In this document: positions 52,521 to 61,866 of the stretch, in pieces
How the letters are laid out: every line of letters begins with the position of its first letter
Numbering within the stretch: position 1 is the stretch's first letter
Source of the DNA: Granulicella paludicola
GTDB taxonomy: Bacteria; Acidobacteriota; Terriglobia; Terriglobales; Acidobacteriaceae
Assembly: GCF_025685545.1 (NCBI RefSeq)
Contig: NZ_JAGSYC010000026.1
Span: forward strand, 868,001 to 932,000
DNA: 64,000 nucleotides
Direction: 5' to 3'
The notes under the pieces: model-generated
Databases searched by the model: none
What the model was told of the DNA's origin: nothing
The model's input: the letters and a program-made list of their open reading frames with translations, nothing else
Program-made: the position numbers and the translations under genes

Positions 52521-52541
52521 GTAGGCAGTAGGAAGTAGAAA
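52521..52541. repeat. Heptamer array downstream of mntH
   Basis: GTAGGCA, GTAGGAA, GTAGAAA: three units with exact 7-bp period. Confidence 0.7.
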
Positions 52542-52548
52542 AAGAAAA

Positions 52549-52575
52549 GGCTCGCCTGATGGCGAGCCCTTCGTT
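52549..52575. terminator. Bidirectional terminator after mntH
   Basis: Stem GGCTCGCC / GGCGAGCC, loop TGAT, T tracts on both strands (CTTCGTTTTTT on +, TTTTCTTTTTC on minus). Confidence 0.85.
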
Positions 52576-52595
52576 TTTTAATGGATGGTTGAGGA

Positions 52596-54185
52596 TCAGT
52601 GGGGGTGACCGCCGCCTTCGTGCGGAGCCTCGTGGGGTGCGGCGGGAGCAGCGTGCGGCGCTTCTACGTGCGGCGCTGACTGCTGGGCAGGGCGAGCCTG
52701 CTGTTCGGGCCGTTGCTGCTGGACTTCACGCTGCGGTTGAACCTGCTGCTGGCGCTGCTGCTGCATCTGCTGTGGCCGCTGCTGTACCTGCTGCTGCTGA
52801 ACTCGCTGCTGTTGCTGTTGTTGGACCTGCTGACGCTGCTGTTGCTGCACCTGCTGATTGCGCTGCTGCACCTGCTGTGTACGCTGTTGCTGCTGCACTT
52901 GCTGAGTACGCTCCTGCTGCTGCACTTGCTGAGTGCGCTGTTGCTGCTGCACCTGCTGGGTCCGTTGCTGTTCCTGCACGTTATGCTGCTGAAGCTGCTG
53001 ATTGCGCTGCTGCTCCTGAACATTACGTTGTTGCTCTTGACCGTTGCGCTGCTGTTGGACTTCGTTGCGCTGTTGCAGGTTCTGGTTACGCTGCTGTTCC
53101 TGAACGTTGCGCTGTTGTTCCTGCCCGTTCCGCTGCTGCTGTTGTTGCTGCACGGCTACGCTGCGCTGCTCCTGCTGCTGCACTTGGCGTGGAGCGGAGG
53201 CGATGCCGCGCGTTTCGCCGACACCGCGAGCGGCAAAGGCCTGAGCCGGACGACCGTTGTTGGCGCTGAAGCGCTGTTGCGGGTTCTGGAATGACGACTG
53301 GCGGAGTTGCTGCTGGGCAGCGACAGGGCCAGCATGCTGCTCACCGCGTGCGGCCAGTTCGGTGGGACGAGGACGCACATTGATGCCGCCACGTCCGCCG
53401 TTGAAGCTGACGCGGTTGTCAGGACGAGCGTTGTAAGAGCGACCGTTATAGACCACATTGCGGTTGTAAACGTAGCTGTTGTTGATGCGGCCTACGTTGG
53501 TGACGCTGCGGTTGTAGTAGAAGTTGTTGCCGTGCCAGAAGCCGCCGAAGTAGCCTATGCCGATGTAACCGTAGCCGTAGTTAACGCCGCCGTAAAAGCC
53601 TACATGCGGTCCCCAGTAGCCGTGATGGAAGGCGTAGCGGCCACCGTAGTAGCCCCAGTAGGGAGGTGTCCAGAGAGCGCCATAGTACGGTGGGGCGCAC
53701 CAGGCACCGGGAACCCAGTAATAGCCGTCAGCACCCCAGGCCCAGTAGCCGGGCGTCCAAAGGTAGTTGGGATCGGGAGCAGGTGGCTGATCGTATTCAG
53801 GAAGCTCTGGCGGTGCCTGCGAGGCGTATTCGTACTGCGCGTCGGCACCGTTGTCGGATGGGGGAGGCGCGTTGTAGGCGTAGTTCTGATCGCCGCCCTG
53901 CGTGTCGGCCAAAGCTTGTTCGCCGTAGGTTTCGCTCTGCTGCTGCGGGGCATAGGAGGCGCTGGTGCCCATGACGGCGGAGGACTGACCACTGGTCGAG
54001 CCAGAGGCGACGGGGGCGGCCATGTTGGCGGCTGCGGGGTCGACGCCTCCGTTGCCGGAGATGATGGGGGCGCTGTTGCTGCCGCTGGCACAGCCGTTGC
54101 AGCCCGAGAGACCAACGATGAACGCGGAGGAGAGAGCCAGTGTGGCTGCGGCGAGATAGCGAGTGTTGCGCTGATGAGATTTCAT
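52596..54185 (-). CDS. WXXGXW-repeat lipoprotein with long Gln/Arg-rich tail
   Basis: 529 aa. Lipobox FIVGLSGC near residue 29. Residues 143-260 hold the YXWGXW-type repeats (WTPGYW, WVPGAW, LWTPPYWG, HHGYWGPHVGFYGG, GYFGGFWHGN), a family of Tyr/Trp/Gly-rich surface proteins. The last ~200 residues are Q-rich with repeating QVQQQQRTQ-type units. AAGGAG lies about 10 nt before the chosen ATG. Tandem paralogue of 54355-55593. Envelope or matrix role is inference. Confidence 0.8.
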   Translation of the reverse strand: MKSHQRNTRYLAAATLALSSAFIVGLSGCNGCASGSNSAPIISGNGGVDPAAANMAAPVASGSTSGQSSAVMGTSASYAPQQQSETYGEQALADTQGGDQNYAYNAPPPSDNGADAQYEYASQAPPELPEYDQPPAPDPNYLWTPGYWAWGADGYYWVPGAWCAPPYYGALWTPPYWGYYGGRYAFHHGYWGPHVGFYGGVNYGYGYIGIGYFGGFWHGNNFYYNRSVTNVGRINNSYVYNRNVVYNGRSYNARPDNRVSFNGGRGGINVRPRPTELAARGEQHAGPVAAQQQLRQSSFQNPQQRFSANNGRPAQAFAARGVGETRGIASAPRQVQQQEQRSVAVQQQQQQRNGQEQQRNVQEQQRNQNLQQRNEVQQQRNGQEQQRNVQEQQRNQQLQQHNVQEQQRTQQVQQQQRTQQVQQQERTQQVQQQQRTQQVQQRNQQVQQQQRQQVQQQQQQRVQQQQVQQRPQQMQQQRQQQVQPQREVQQQRPEQQARPAQQSAPHVEAPHAAPAAPHEAPHEGGGHPH

Positions 54186-54302
54186 GGGACGTACAGCTCC
54201 TTGCTTACGTGGAGCAGCTGGGTGCGGCTGCTTTTGATGCACTGTCTTGTGATGCCGAGAGGTTCGCTGGGGGGTGTTCGGAAGATCGTTTTCGTGGCAA
54301 GA

Positions 54303-54340
54303 AAAAGCGGCCTGCCCTCTGAACGGAGGCGGCCGCTTCG
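54303..54340 (-). terminator. Terminator of the upstream WXXGXW gene
   Basis: On the minus strand stem AAGCGGCC / GGCCGCTT with a long partly paired loop, followed by TTTTTCTTG, 15 nt after the stop of the 54355-55593 gene. Confidence 0.7.
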
Positions 54341-54354
54341 GTTTGAGCATCGCT

Positions 54355-55593
54355 TTAGTGCTTTCCGCCGCTTTCGTGGGGTGCCGGGTGCTGGGCTGCA
54401 GGTCTGGATTGCTGCATCCGAGGCTGCGGCTGCTGACGACCCTGTGCGCCCTGCTGATGGGCCTGCTGCGGCTGCTGCTGAGCGCGGTTCTGCTGTACCT
54501 GCTGGCGTTGCTGGAAGGTGCCAGCATTGTTGGCGATGGGGCGATTTGCGCCGAGCGGCTGCTGCTGGGCGGTCATGGCCGGACGCCCATGGTTGTTGTT
54601 GAAGGCGGCTTGCGGGTTTTGGGCGGCGTTGTTACGCAGGTTGCGCTGACCGGGGAGAGCGGCGGTGTGCGCCTCGTGCATCGCGGCCATTTCGCCGGGG
54701 CGAGGGGCCATGTTGATGCCGCCGTGTCCACCGTTGTAGCTGACCCGCACGGTGGGACGCGCGCCGTAGGTGACGTGGTTGTAGACCACGGTGCGGTTGT
54801 AGACGTTGGTGACCGAGACGCGAGCGCCGACGTTGGTCACGGCGCGGTTGTAGATGAAGGCGTTGCCATGCCAGTAACCGCCGAAGTAGCCGGTGCCGAT
54901 GTAGCCAAAGCCATAGTTGATGCCGCCGTAGAAGCCGATGTGGAGGCCCCAGTAGCCGCCGTGCCAGCGGTAGCGGCCGCCGTACCAGCCCCAGTAGCCG
55001 GGGGTCCAGAGAGCGCCGTAGTAAGGCGGGACGATCCAGACACCGGGGACCCAGTAGTAGCCGACATCGCCGTAGCCCCAGTAGCCGGGTGTCCAGAGAT
55101 AGTTGTCGCCGGGGGCTTCGGGCTGGTCGTAGTCGGGGAGTGCGGGGGGCGCCTGATCTGAGGAGATGTCGGCGTCGTCAAGCGCCTGCTGACCGGCAGC
55201 GATCTGGGTGTCGGCCTGGGGGTCGGTGACGTCGGTGGGCGGAGCGTTGTATGAGTCGTCAGGCGAGCCAGCTACCGGCTGCTGTGGGCTGGGAGCACTG
55301 CGGACGATGGGAGCAGGGGCCTGCTGTGGCGGAGGGCCGCTGAGCTGATTCTGGGGCGCGGCATATTGATTGGTCGTTGGCTGGGCAACGACCGGAGACA
55401 ACTGCTGCTGGGCAGCGGCGGCATCGCCGGGGGCCATGTTGGCCAGTGCGGGATCGGGGCCGGAGTCGTCAGGCGACGGAGCAGTCTGCTGGGCGTAGGC
55501 GGCGGTGCCGAAGGCCAGCGCGGCTGCGAGGCCAGCGAGATGGGGCAAGCGGCGGAGAAACTTGCTGGAAGCGGACGTAGTCGTCATCGTCAT
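54355..55593 (-). CDS. WXXGXW-repeat secreted protein, second copy
   Basis: 412 aa. Signal peptide ending TAAYA near residue 34, no lipobox, unlike its paralogue. Repeats WTPGYWGYG, WVPGVW, WTPGYWGW, WHGGYWG, FGGYWHGN are shared with the neighbour, as is VTNVYNRTVVYN. The tail is Gln/Pro-rich but shorter. ATG 55593 has GAGTTAGAAAG upstream; M two codons later is possible. Confidence 0.8.
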   Translation of the reverse strand: MTMTTTSASSKFLRRLPHLAGLAAALAFGTAAYAQQTAPSPDDSGPDPALANMAPGDAAAAQQQLSPVVAQPTTNQYAAPQNQLSGPPPQQAPAPIVRSAPSPQQPVAGSPDDSYNAPPTDVTDPQADTQIAAGQQALDDADISSDQAPPALPDYDQPEAPGDNYLWTPGYWGYGDVGYYWVPGVWIVPPYYGALWTPGYWGWYGGRYRWHGGYWGLHIGFYGGINYGFGYIGTGYFGGYWHGNAFIYNRAVTNVGARVSVTNVYNRTVVYNHVTYGARPTVRVSYNGGHGGINMAPRPGEMAAMHEAHTAALPGQRNLRNNAAQNPQAAFNNNHGRPAMTAQQQPLGANRPIANNAGTFQQRQQVQQNRAQQQPQQAHQQGAQGRQQPQPRMQQSRPAAQHPAPHESGGKH

Positions 55594-55753
55594 AGTCTTT
55601 CTAACTCCCGTGCCGGGGGAAAGTTTCTGTGCCGGGCTGTTTACCGGGCACGGAGGCACGCTTTCTTGAGATGCGGTTGAGGGTTACAGGGTATCAGCGG
55701 AAGGACGTTCAGCAGAAAGACGTTGGCGGATGCGAAAGGTCGAAGGGTGGGGG

Positions 55754-55759
55754 TAAAAT
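55754..55759 (+). promoter_or_regulatory. -10 box of the acnA leader
   Basis: TAAAAT ends exactly 6 nt before ATG 55766 of the upstream small ORF, suggesting a leaderless start of the long acnA leader transcript. Confidence 0.5.
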
Positions 55760-55765
55760 CTTGGC

Positions 55766-55873
55766 ATGACGAGCTGCGAACGACCGGCAAACCTCGACAG
55801 CCGCACGCGCGCCGTGCAGGCACCGCGCGTCAAGCGCTTTCGCCGCGGACGACATGACCGCGGTCGCAGCTAG
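55766..55873 (+). CDS. 35-aa Arg-rich upstream ORF in the acnA leader
   Basis: Encodes a 35-residue peptide beginning MTSCERPANLDSRTR and ending RRGRHDRGRS, with one Cys and about eleven Arg. It starts 6 nt after a -10 box and ends 152 nt before acnA. Such a position suits a leader peptide whose translation controls acnA, or a small basic protein. No homologue is known to me. Confidence 0.5.
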   Translation: MTSCERPANLDSRTRAVQAPRVKRFRRGRHDRGRS

Positions 55874-56025
55874 AGCCGCGACTTTCCCGTACCCCTTACA
55901 AAATATTTGCCGCTGAGAGCCTACGTAGGCGTCGCAGCGGCCCCCGGAAACCTCTAAAGCCGCATCATCCCGGGTTCTGCGTTTGAAGCGCAGAACTCCC
56001 CGCGATAGATCAGGAGACCCGCGTC
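55874..56025 (+). promoter_or_regulatory. Structured acnA 5' leader
   Basis: Two hairpins: GCCGCTG (55909-55915) with CAGCGGC (55935-55941) around the palindrome GCCTACGTAGGC; and GTTCTGCG (55974-55981) with CGCAGAAC (55989-55996). Neither is followed by a T run, so translational or protein-mediated control is more likely than a simple terminator. CAGGAGACC precedes the acnA ATG. Confidence 0.5.
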
Positions 56026-58920
56026 ATGTCAGAAGCAAAGTCGACTCACCCCAACAGCTTTAACGCCGCCGCCACGCTGAAGAGCGGCAGCCAGACCGTG
56101 AATTACTACAGCCTTGCAGCGCTGAAGGATACGAAGCTTGCGAAGCTGCCGTTTTCGTTGCGCATTCTGCTTGAAAACCTGCTGCGCTGCGAGGACGGCA
56201 AGACCGTTACGGCCGATGACATCAAGTTCCTCGCGAACTGGGATGCCAAGGCGGAGCCGAGCCGCGAGATCGCGTATATGCCTGCGCGTGTGCTGATGCA
56301 GGATTTCACCGGCGTACCTGCGATCGTGGATCTGGCCGCGATGCGCGATGCGATGAAGGTGCTGGGCGGCGATCCGGAGAAGATCAATCCACTGCAGCCA
56401 GCGGAGCTGGTGATTGACCACTCGGTGCAGGTGGATGAGTATGGCACGCCGAACGCGTATGACCTGAATGCGGCGCTGGAGTTCACGCGTAACCGTGAGC
56501 GCTATGCGTTTCTCAAGTGGGGACAAACGGCGTTCAACAACTTCAGCGCAGTGCCGCCGGGCATGGGCATCTGTCACCAGGTGAATCTGGAATACCTTGC
56601 CCGGGTGACCTTCACGAAGACGGAAGAAGATGGTTCGGTGACGGCGTACCCGGACACGCTGGTCGGCACGGATTCGCACACGACGATGGTGAACGGCCTG
56701 GGCGTGCTGGGCTGGGGCGTGGGCGGCATCGAGGCAGAGGCTGCCATGCTGGGACAACCGGTGTCGATGCTGGTGCCGCAGGTGGTGGGCTTCAAACTGA
56801 GCGGGAAGCTGAAGGAAGGCACGACTGCAACGGACCTGGTGCTGACAGTGACCGAGGCGTTGCGCAAGCTGGGTGTCGTCGGCAAGTTTGTGGAGTTCTT
56901 TGGGCCTGGCATCAGCGAGCTGCCGCTGGCAGATCGCGCGACGATTGCAAACATGGCTCCCGAGTACGGCGCGACCTGCGGCATCTTTCCGGTGGATGCG
57001 GAGACGCTGCGCTACCTGAAGCTGACGGGACGTACGGACGAGCAGATTACGCTGGTGGAGGATTACTACAAGGCGCAGGGCATGTTCCACACGGCAGAGG
57101 CGGCGGAGGCGGAGTACTCGGCGACGTTGGAGCTGGACCTCAGCACGGTAGAGCCGAGCGTGGCTGGACCGAAGCGCCCTCAGGACCGTGTGCTGCTGTC
57201 AGAGACGCCTGCCAGCTTTGCGAAGCAGCTGCCTGCGCTGCAAGGACTTAACGCGAATAAGGCGGTCGTGAAACAGATGGTGCGCTGGGAGGGTGAGGGT
57301 GGGCATACTTCGCTGAGCGGCGATCTTGCCAGTAGCAAGGGCTCACCCGCGCCAGAGGTTCCGGAGCTGGTGACGGTGCTGACGACGACGCATGAAGATC
57401 GCGGCGGCGATGGTGCCTCGGTTGGAACTACGGAGACAGCGCATTCGGTACAGGCGCGGTTTGGTGTCGACCCGGAGAAGTATCTCTGCGACGGTTCGAT
57501 TGTGATTGCAGCGATTACGAGCTGTACCAACACGAGCAATCCATATGTGATGATGGCCGCCGGTTTGCTGGCGAAGAAAGCCGTCGAGAAGGGGCTGACG
57601 ACGCCTCCGTGGGTGAAGACGTCGCTGGCTCCGGGATCGCGCGTGGTGACGGACTATTACACCCGTGCTGGGCTGCTGCCGTATCTCGACAAGCTGCGGT
57701 TCCAGGTCGTTGGCTATGGCTGCACGACCTGTATCGGCAACTCTGGCCCTCTGCCTACGGATGTTTCGAGCGCGATCGAGAAGGAAGGCCTGGTTGCGGT
57801 GTCGGTGCTGTCGGGCAATCGTAACTTCGAAGGCCGTATTTCGCCGGAGGTTCGGGCGAACTACCTGATGAGCCCACCGCTGGTGGTGGCGTATGCGCTG
57901 GCAGGACATATCGCACATGATTTCGTGAACGATCCCATCGGCGACGACCAGGACGGCCATCCGATCTACCTGAAGGACATCTGGCCGACGCAGAAGGAGG
58001 TCGCGGATACGGTGGCAAGCTGCATCGATTCCACGATGTTCCGCACGCAGTATGCGACGGTGAGCGATGGCGATGCGAACTGGCAGAACTTGAAGTTCCC
58101 GAGCGGTGAGGTGTATGGCTGGGAGACGGATTCGACCTACATCCGCAAGGCTCCGTACTTCGACGGCATGCCTGCGACACCGGCAGAGGTGACGGAGATC
58201 GCCGACGCACGGGTGCTGGCAGTGCTGGGCGATTCGGTGACGACGGACCATATTTCTCCGGCGGGTTCGATCAAGCTGAACGGACCGGCGGGCAAATACC
58301 TCAGCGAGAACGGCGTAAAGCCGCACGACTTCAACTCCTACGGCAGCCGTCGTGGCAACCACGAGGTAATGGTGCGGGGCACATTTGCGAACGTTCGCCT
58401 GCGCAACAAGCTGGCTCCGGGCACGGAGGGCGGCGTGACGCGCCTTCTGCCGGAGGGTACCGGGATGTCGATCTATGATGCGTCGGTGGAGTATGCCAAG
58501 CGTGGAACGCCGCTCGCGATCCTGGCGGGTAAGGAGTATGGCTCTGGATCGTCGCGCGACTGGGCGGCCAAGGGACCTCGGCTGCTGGGCATCAAGTTTG
58601 TGATCGCTGAGAGCTATGAGCGCATCCACCGCTCCAACCTGGTCGGCATGGGAATTTTGCCGCTGCAGTTCAAAGCGGGTGAGCATGCCGAGTCATTTGG
58701 ACTAACGGGTGAGGAGACGTTCTCGCTGAGTGGGCTGAAGGCGATGCTCGATGACAAGTTCGCCGGTGGCAAGGAGATGAAAGTCACTGCGACCGCTGCG
58801 GACGGGAAGAAGACAGAGTTTACTGCGACGGTGCGTATCGATACGCCGCAGGAGATTCTGTACTACCAGCATGGCGGCATTCTGCAGTATGTGCTGCGGC
58901 AGCTGGCGGGCAAGGCGTAA
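56026..58920 (+). CDS. acnA: Aconitate hydratase A
   Basis: 964 aa. Interconverts citrate and isocitrate in the TCA cycle. Cluster cysteines: [10 protein letters not shown] and [11 protein letters not shown]. Active-site signatures [20 protein letters not shown] and the C-terminal swivel domain [10 protein letters not shown]. Full length with no gap; slightly longer than E. coli AcnA (891) because of insertions around residues 360-450. AGGAGACC lies 7 nt before the ATG. Confidence 0.97.
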   Translation: MSEAKSTHPNSFNAAATLKSGSQTVNYYSLAALKDTKLAKLPFSLRILLENLLRCEDGKTVTADDIKFLANWDAKAEPSREIAYMPARVLMQDFTGVPAIVDLAAMRDAMKVLGGDPEKINPLQPAELVIDHSVQVDEYGTPNAYDLNAALEFTRNRERYAFLKWGQTAFNNFSAVPPGMGICHQVNLEYLARVTFTKTEEDGSVTAYPDTLVGTDSHTTMVNGLGVLGWGVGGIEAEAAMLGQPVSMLVPQVVGFKLSGKLKEGTTATDLVLTVTEALRKLGVVGKFVEFFGPGISELPLADRATIANMAPEYGATCGIFPVDAETLRYLKLTGRTDEQITLVEDYYKAQGMFHTAEAAEAEYSATLELDLSTVEPSVAGPKRPQDRVLLSETPASFAKQLPALQGLNANKAVVKQMVRWEGEGGHTSLSGDLASSKGSPAPEVPELVTVLTTTHEDRGGDGASVGTTETAHSVQARFGVDPEKYLCDGSIVIAAITSCTNTSNPYVMMAAGLLAKKAVEKGLTTPPWVKTSLAPGSRVVTDYYTRAGLLPYLDKLRFQVVGYGCTTCIGNSGPLPTDVSSAIEKEGLVAVSVLSGNRNFEGRISPEVRANYLMSPPLVVAYALAGHIAHDFVNDPIGDDQDGHPIYLKDIWPTQKEVADTVASCIDSTMFRTQYATVSDGDANWQNLKFPSGEVYGWETDSTYIRKAPYFDGMPATPAEVTEIADARVLAVLGDSVTTDHISPAGSIKLNGPAGKYLSENGVKPHDFNSYGSRRGNHEVMVRGTFANVRLRNKLAPGTEGGVTRLLPEGTGMSIYDASVEYAKRGTPLAILAGKEYGSGSSRDWAAKGPRLLGIKFVIAESYERIHRSNLVGMGILPLQFKAGEHAESFGLTGEETFSLSGLKAMLDDKFAGGKEMKVTATAADGKKTEFTATVRIDTPQEILYYQHGGILQYVLRQLAGKA

Positions 58921-58941
58921 GATCAGGAAAAGAACACAGCG

Positions 58942-58969
58942 AAGCCTCCCGGATCACTCCGGGAGGCTT
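58942..58969. terminator. acnA terminator, also contains the end of a convergent gene
   Basis: 12-bp stem AAGCCTCCCGGA / TCCGGGAGGCTT with loop TCAC. The stop codon of the minus-strand gene (58954-58956) sits in the loop. Confidence 0.8.
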
Positions 58970-59562
58970 TGCCGTTTGGTTTCGTTGCGGCGAAGGTGGG
59001 CACTGATTCTCCGTTCAAGCACACCCATGCCGACAGGAGCTACAAAGAGCCAGCGCAGGGGCAGGAGCCAGACGCCGAAGAGGCAGGCCACCAGCGAGGC
59101 GCACATGCCGTAGAGGCGTACGCGGAGTGGCAACAGGTTGGCGTCGTTATGGATGTGGCCGTGGGCGCTGCAGAGCTCGAGCTTGAGAGCGAGTACGGCG
59201 GCGATGGCGAACTCGTGGATGAAGTAGAGGGTGAGTACGGAGGGGTCGGAGAAGTGGGCGCCGAGCAGGGAGGTGGTGTAGGGCAGGATGGAGATGAGGC
59301 CGAGGAAGGCGAAGGTGGAGATCAGCGCACTGCGGCCCACGGTTTCTACGGCCTGAAAGACGTCGTGCTGCAAGGTCCAGAAGCGGGCGGCGAGGCCGAA
59401 GGTGAGTGCGAAGCTGATCCACTGCTCCCACTCGGGCTTGATGGCGGCCCATACCTGGCCGTGGGGGAAGGTGGTGGGGACCTTGAGGTCGAGTACAAGC
59501 AACGTCATGGCGATGGCAAAGATGCCGTCGCTGAGTGCCTCGATACGCTGCTTTTTGTACAT
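58954..59562 (-). CDS. TMEM175-family potassium channel-like protein
   Basis: 202 aa, about six helices. The TMEM175 signature RIEALSDGIFAIAMTLLVLD lies at the start of helix 1. Members form K+ channels in bacteria. The start at ATG 59562 (MYKKQRIEAL) leaves off an in-frame stretch with no support. Confidence 0.85.
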   Translation of the reverse strand: MYKKQRIEALSDGIFAIAMTLLVLDLKVPTTFPHGQVWAAIKPEWEQWISFALTFGLAARFWTLQHDVFQAVETVGRSALISTFAFLGLISILPYTTSLLGAHFSDPSVLTLYFIHEFAIAAVLALKLELCSAHGHIHNDANLLPLRVRLYGMCASLVACLFGVWLLPLRWLFVAPVGMGVLERRISAHLRRNETKRQSLPE

Positions 59563-59617
59563 GGCCCCATTCTGAGGCAAGGCGGCAGCGGCGGCAATGA
59601 TCTTCTGCCGGGAAGCT

Positions 59618-60094
59618 TTAGAGGTAGTAGAAGGTGGCGGTGCAGGTGTTGGCGTTGGCCGACTTGGGGCCGGGCACGAGGAAGACAGAGAAACTGCCGA
59701 GTGTACCGTGATCGACCACATAGGAGTCCTGTGGCACCGAGGTCGAGCCGGAGGTGAACTTGACGGCGAAGGTCTGCTTAGGGGAAGGGCGCTTGATGGG
59801 GATGGCGCCGGGTCGTGTGGGCTGATCGGTGACCGTGGTGTCGTATGGACTGGTTACCACGGCCAGCTGCAGTTCAGATATTTGCTGATTGTCCATGTAG
59901 ATATGGAAGCTGGAGCCGACGACGGACTCAAAGTTTGTTCGCGTAAGCAAGCCTTGTTGATAGGCGCCTAGAGCGGCGTTCGAGAAGCGAGGGATGCCGA
60001 GCCGGTTGCTGGCTTGAGCAAAGAGCTTCCGTGTTGAAGCTGCCCAGGCGAGCGCGGCCGAGGAGAGCGCGAGAAAATGCCGACGTGTAGCCAT
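59618..60094 (-). CDS. Tat-exported DUF6916-like protein
   Basis: 158 aa. Tat motif TRRHFLALSSAALAW at the N-terminus, cleaved near LFAQ. Mature part SELQLAVVTSPYDT and SYVVDHGTLGSFSVFLVPGP is a small beta-rich domain of the DUF6916 type. CTCC-rich leader with GGTCCTCC; no clear operon partner. Function unknown. Confidence 0.75.
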   Translation of the reverse strand: MATRRHFLALSSAALAWAASTRKLFAQASNRLGIPRFSNAALGAYQQGLLTRTNFESVVGSSFHIYMDNQQISELQLAVVTSPYDTTVTDQPTRPGAIPIKRPSPKQTFAVKFTSGSTSVPQDSYVVDHGTLGSFSVFLVPGPKSANANTCTATFYYL

Positions 60095-60274
60095 GGAGGA
60101 CCCGGGGATACTGAAAAGTTGGTAAGGCTCTGCTTGAGGAGTGGCCTCATCATACGACAGCGGGAGGCGGAGTGCATCTAAAAAGCGGAAAAGGTGTGGG
60201 TTAGGGATTTTCGGAGATGCTTTTAGTCGTCTGGGATAGGCAGGTGGGTTGGCTGGCCGTTAGCATGGGAGGGT

Positions 60275-61087
60275 ATGGCGATCATGACCGAAAAGACGAT
60301 GTACCTGCCGGAGATACTGGCGCATACGCGGACGGTAGTGGCTGAGCGGAAGGCTTCAGCAGATTTCTCGGCTCTGGAGCAGGCGGCGGCGACCCATGTG
60401 CCGCGAGGGTTCGCGCGAGCGCTACGAGCGAAGGCTAGCGCGGAAGGACTCGCCGTGATCGCGGAGCTGAAGAAGGCTTCGCCATCGAAGGGGTTGATCC
60501 GCGAAGGCTTTGAGGCGGCGGAGCTGGCTCCGATGATGGAGGCTGGTGGAGCGGCAGTGCTTTCGGTGCTGACCGATGAACGGTTCTTCCAGGGGTCTCT
60601 CGAGAACCTGCGGCGGGCCAGCGCAGCGGTGACGATTCCGTGTCTGCGCAAGGATTTCATGGTGGACCCGTTCCAGGTGCTGGAGGCGCGCGCGAACGGC
60701 GCTGATGCGATTCTGCTGATCGTGGCGGCGCTGAACGACTCGGAGTTGCGGACGTTGCGAAGTACGGCGAAGGCACTGGAGCTCGATGTGTTGTGCGAGG
60801 TGCATGATGGCGATGAGCTGGAGCGTGCTCTCTCGCTGGAGTGCGAGTGTGTGGGCGTGAACAGCCGCGATTTGAAGACGTTCGAGGTGTCGCTGGATCG
60901 AGCGTGTGAGCTGGCGTCGCGGCTGCCGGAGTCGTCGGTGAAGGTGGCGGAGAGTGGGATTCACTCGTCTGAAGACATGAAGCGTCTGCGCGCGGCGGGG
61001 TATGAGGCGTTCCTCATTGGGGAATCTCTGATGCGGCAGCAGCATCCCGGAGACGGATTAAAGCGTCTGTTAGAAGCAGCACGATAA
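60275..61087 (+). CDS. trpC: Indole-3-glycerol phosphate synthase
   Basis: 270 aa TIM barrel. Motifs ELKKASPSKGLI, CLRKDFMVDPFQVLEARA, GVNSRDLKTFEV and VAESGIHS are intact. Start: ATG 60275 directly follows GGGAGGG; ATG 60284 (MTEKTM) gives better spacing of about 10 nt, so the start may be three codons later. Confidence 0.95.
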   Translation: MAIMTEKTMYLPEILAHTRTVVAERKASADFSALEQAAATHVPRGFARALRAKASAEGLAVIAELKKASPSKGLIREGFEAAELAPMMEAGGAAVLSVLTDERFFQGSLENLRRASAAVTIPCLRKDFMVDPFQVLEARANGADAILLIVAALNDSELRTLRSTAKALELDVLCEVHDGDELERALSLECECVGVNSRDLKTFEVSLDRACELASRLPESSVKVAESGIHSSEDMKRLRAAGYEAFLIGESLMRQQHPGDGLKRLLEAAR

Positions 61088-61128
61088 TCAGATACGAAGA
61101 GACCAGCTGGGGCTAGAGGGAAAGCTAT

Positions 61129-61818
61129 ATGTGGGCCAAGATATGCGCGAACACCAATGTTGACGACGCCCTGCTGGCCGTGGAGTTGGGTGCAGACGCG
61201 CTGGGATTTGTGTTTGCCCAGAGCCGTCGGCAGGTGACACCTGAAGAGGTATGTGAGATTGTGAAGCGGCTGCCTGCCCGGGTGGAGAAGGTTGGCGTGT
61301 TCGCAACGGACGACGCCGGTCAGATCGAAGGGGCAGTGCAGGTGGCGGGTCTGACTGCCGTGCAGCTGCATGGGACGTTCAACGCGACGCTGGTGCATGA
61401 ACTGGCCGAAGAGCTGCCCAAGATCAAGATTATTCAGATGATGGCGTATGAGCTGGAGCCGACGGACCGCGAGGACCACGACGCGCGGTTCGAGGCTGCA
61501 CTGCGACTGGTGTTTGGCGAGCCGAAGGTGTGGGCGGTACTGCTGGATGCTGCGAAATCGGGCAACTCCGGCGGACTGGGCGTGAGCTTTGACTGGGAGC
61601 GCGCAGGAAAAATTGTGCAGCGCACGCGGGCTGCCTTTGGGGATGAGGCTCCGCATGTGATCCTGGCGGGCGGGTTGAATCCGGAGAACGTGGCAGGGGC
61701 CATTGCGACACTGCAGCCGTGGGGTGTGGATGTCGCCAGCGGTGTCGAAGCGGAAGCCGGCAAGAAAGATCCGCAGAAGCTGCGTGCCTTTCTGAGGGCC
61801 GCAAAGTCGGCTAGCTAG
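61129..61818 (+). CDS. trpF: Phosphoribosylanthranilate isomerase
   Basis: 229 aa TIM barrel. Begins MWAKICANTNVDDAL, where most TrpF have KICGxT; the catalytic Cys is kept and the Gly is Ala. The general acid Asp is present in VLLDAAKSGNSGGLGVSFDW, and the phosphate-binding ILAGGLNPENV is intact. 41 nt after trpC. Confidence 0.94.
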   Translation: MWAKICANTNVDDALLAVELGADALGFVFAQSRRQVTPEEVCEIVKRLPARVEKVGVFATDDAGQIEGAVQVAGLTAVQLHGTFNATLVHELAEELPKIKIIQMMAYELEPTDREDHDARFEAALRLVFGEPKVWAVLLDAAKSGNSGGLGVSFDWERAGKIVQRTRAAFGDEAPHVILAGGLNPENVAGAIATLQPWGVDVASGVEAEAGKKDPQKLRAFLRAAKSAS

Positions 61819-61866
61819 CTGGTTCTTTCACGAAACGCGCTATCGGACCGCCGTACACTGGTAGGG

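Noticed and set aside
52700-53180. A regular repeating pattern of CTG/TTG/CTGC units that looked like a tandem or CRISPR-like repeat
   Set aside because: It is the coding DNA of the glutamine-rich tail of the WXXGXW lipoprotein; units vary with codon choice and there are no spacers.
57343-58686. A 447-codon Arg/His-rich frame on the minus strand
   Set aside because: Antisense shadow of acnA; no signal sequence or domain.
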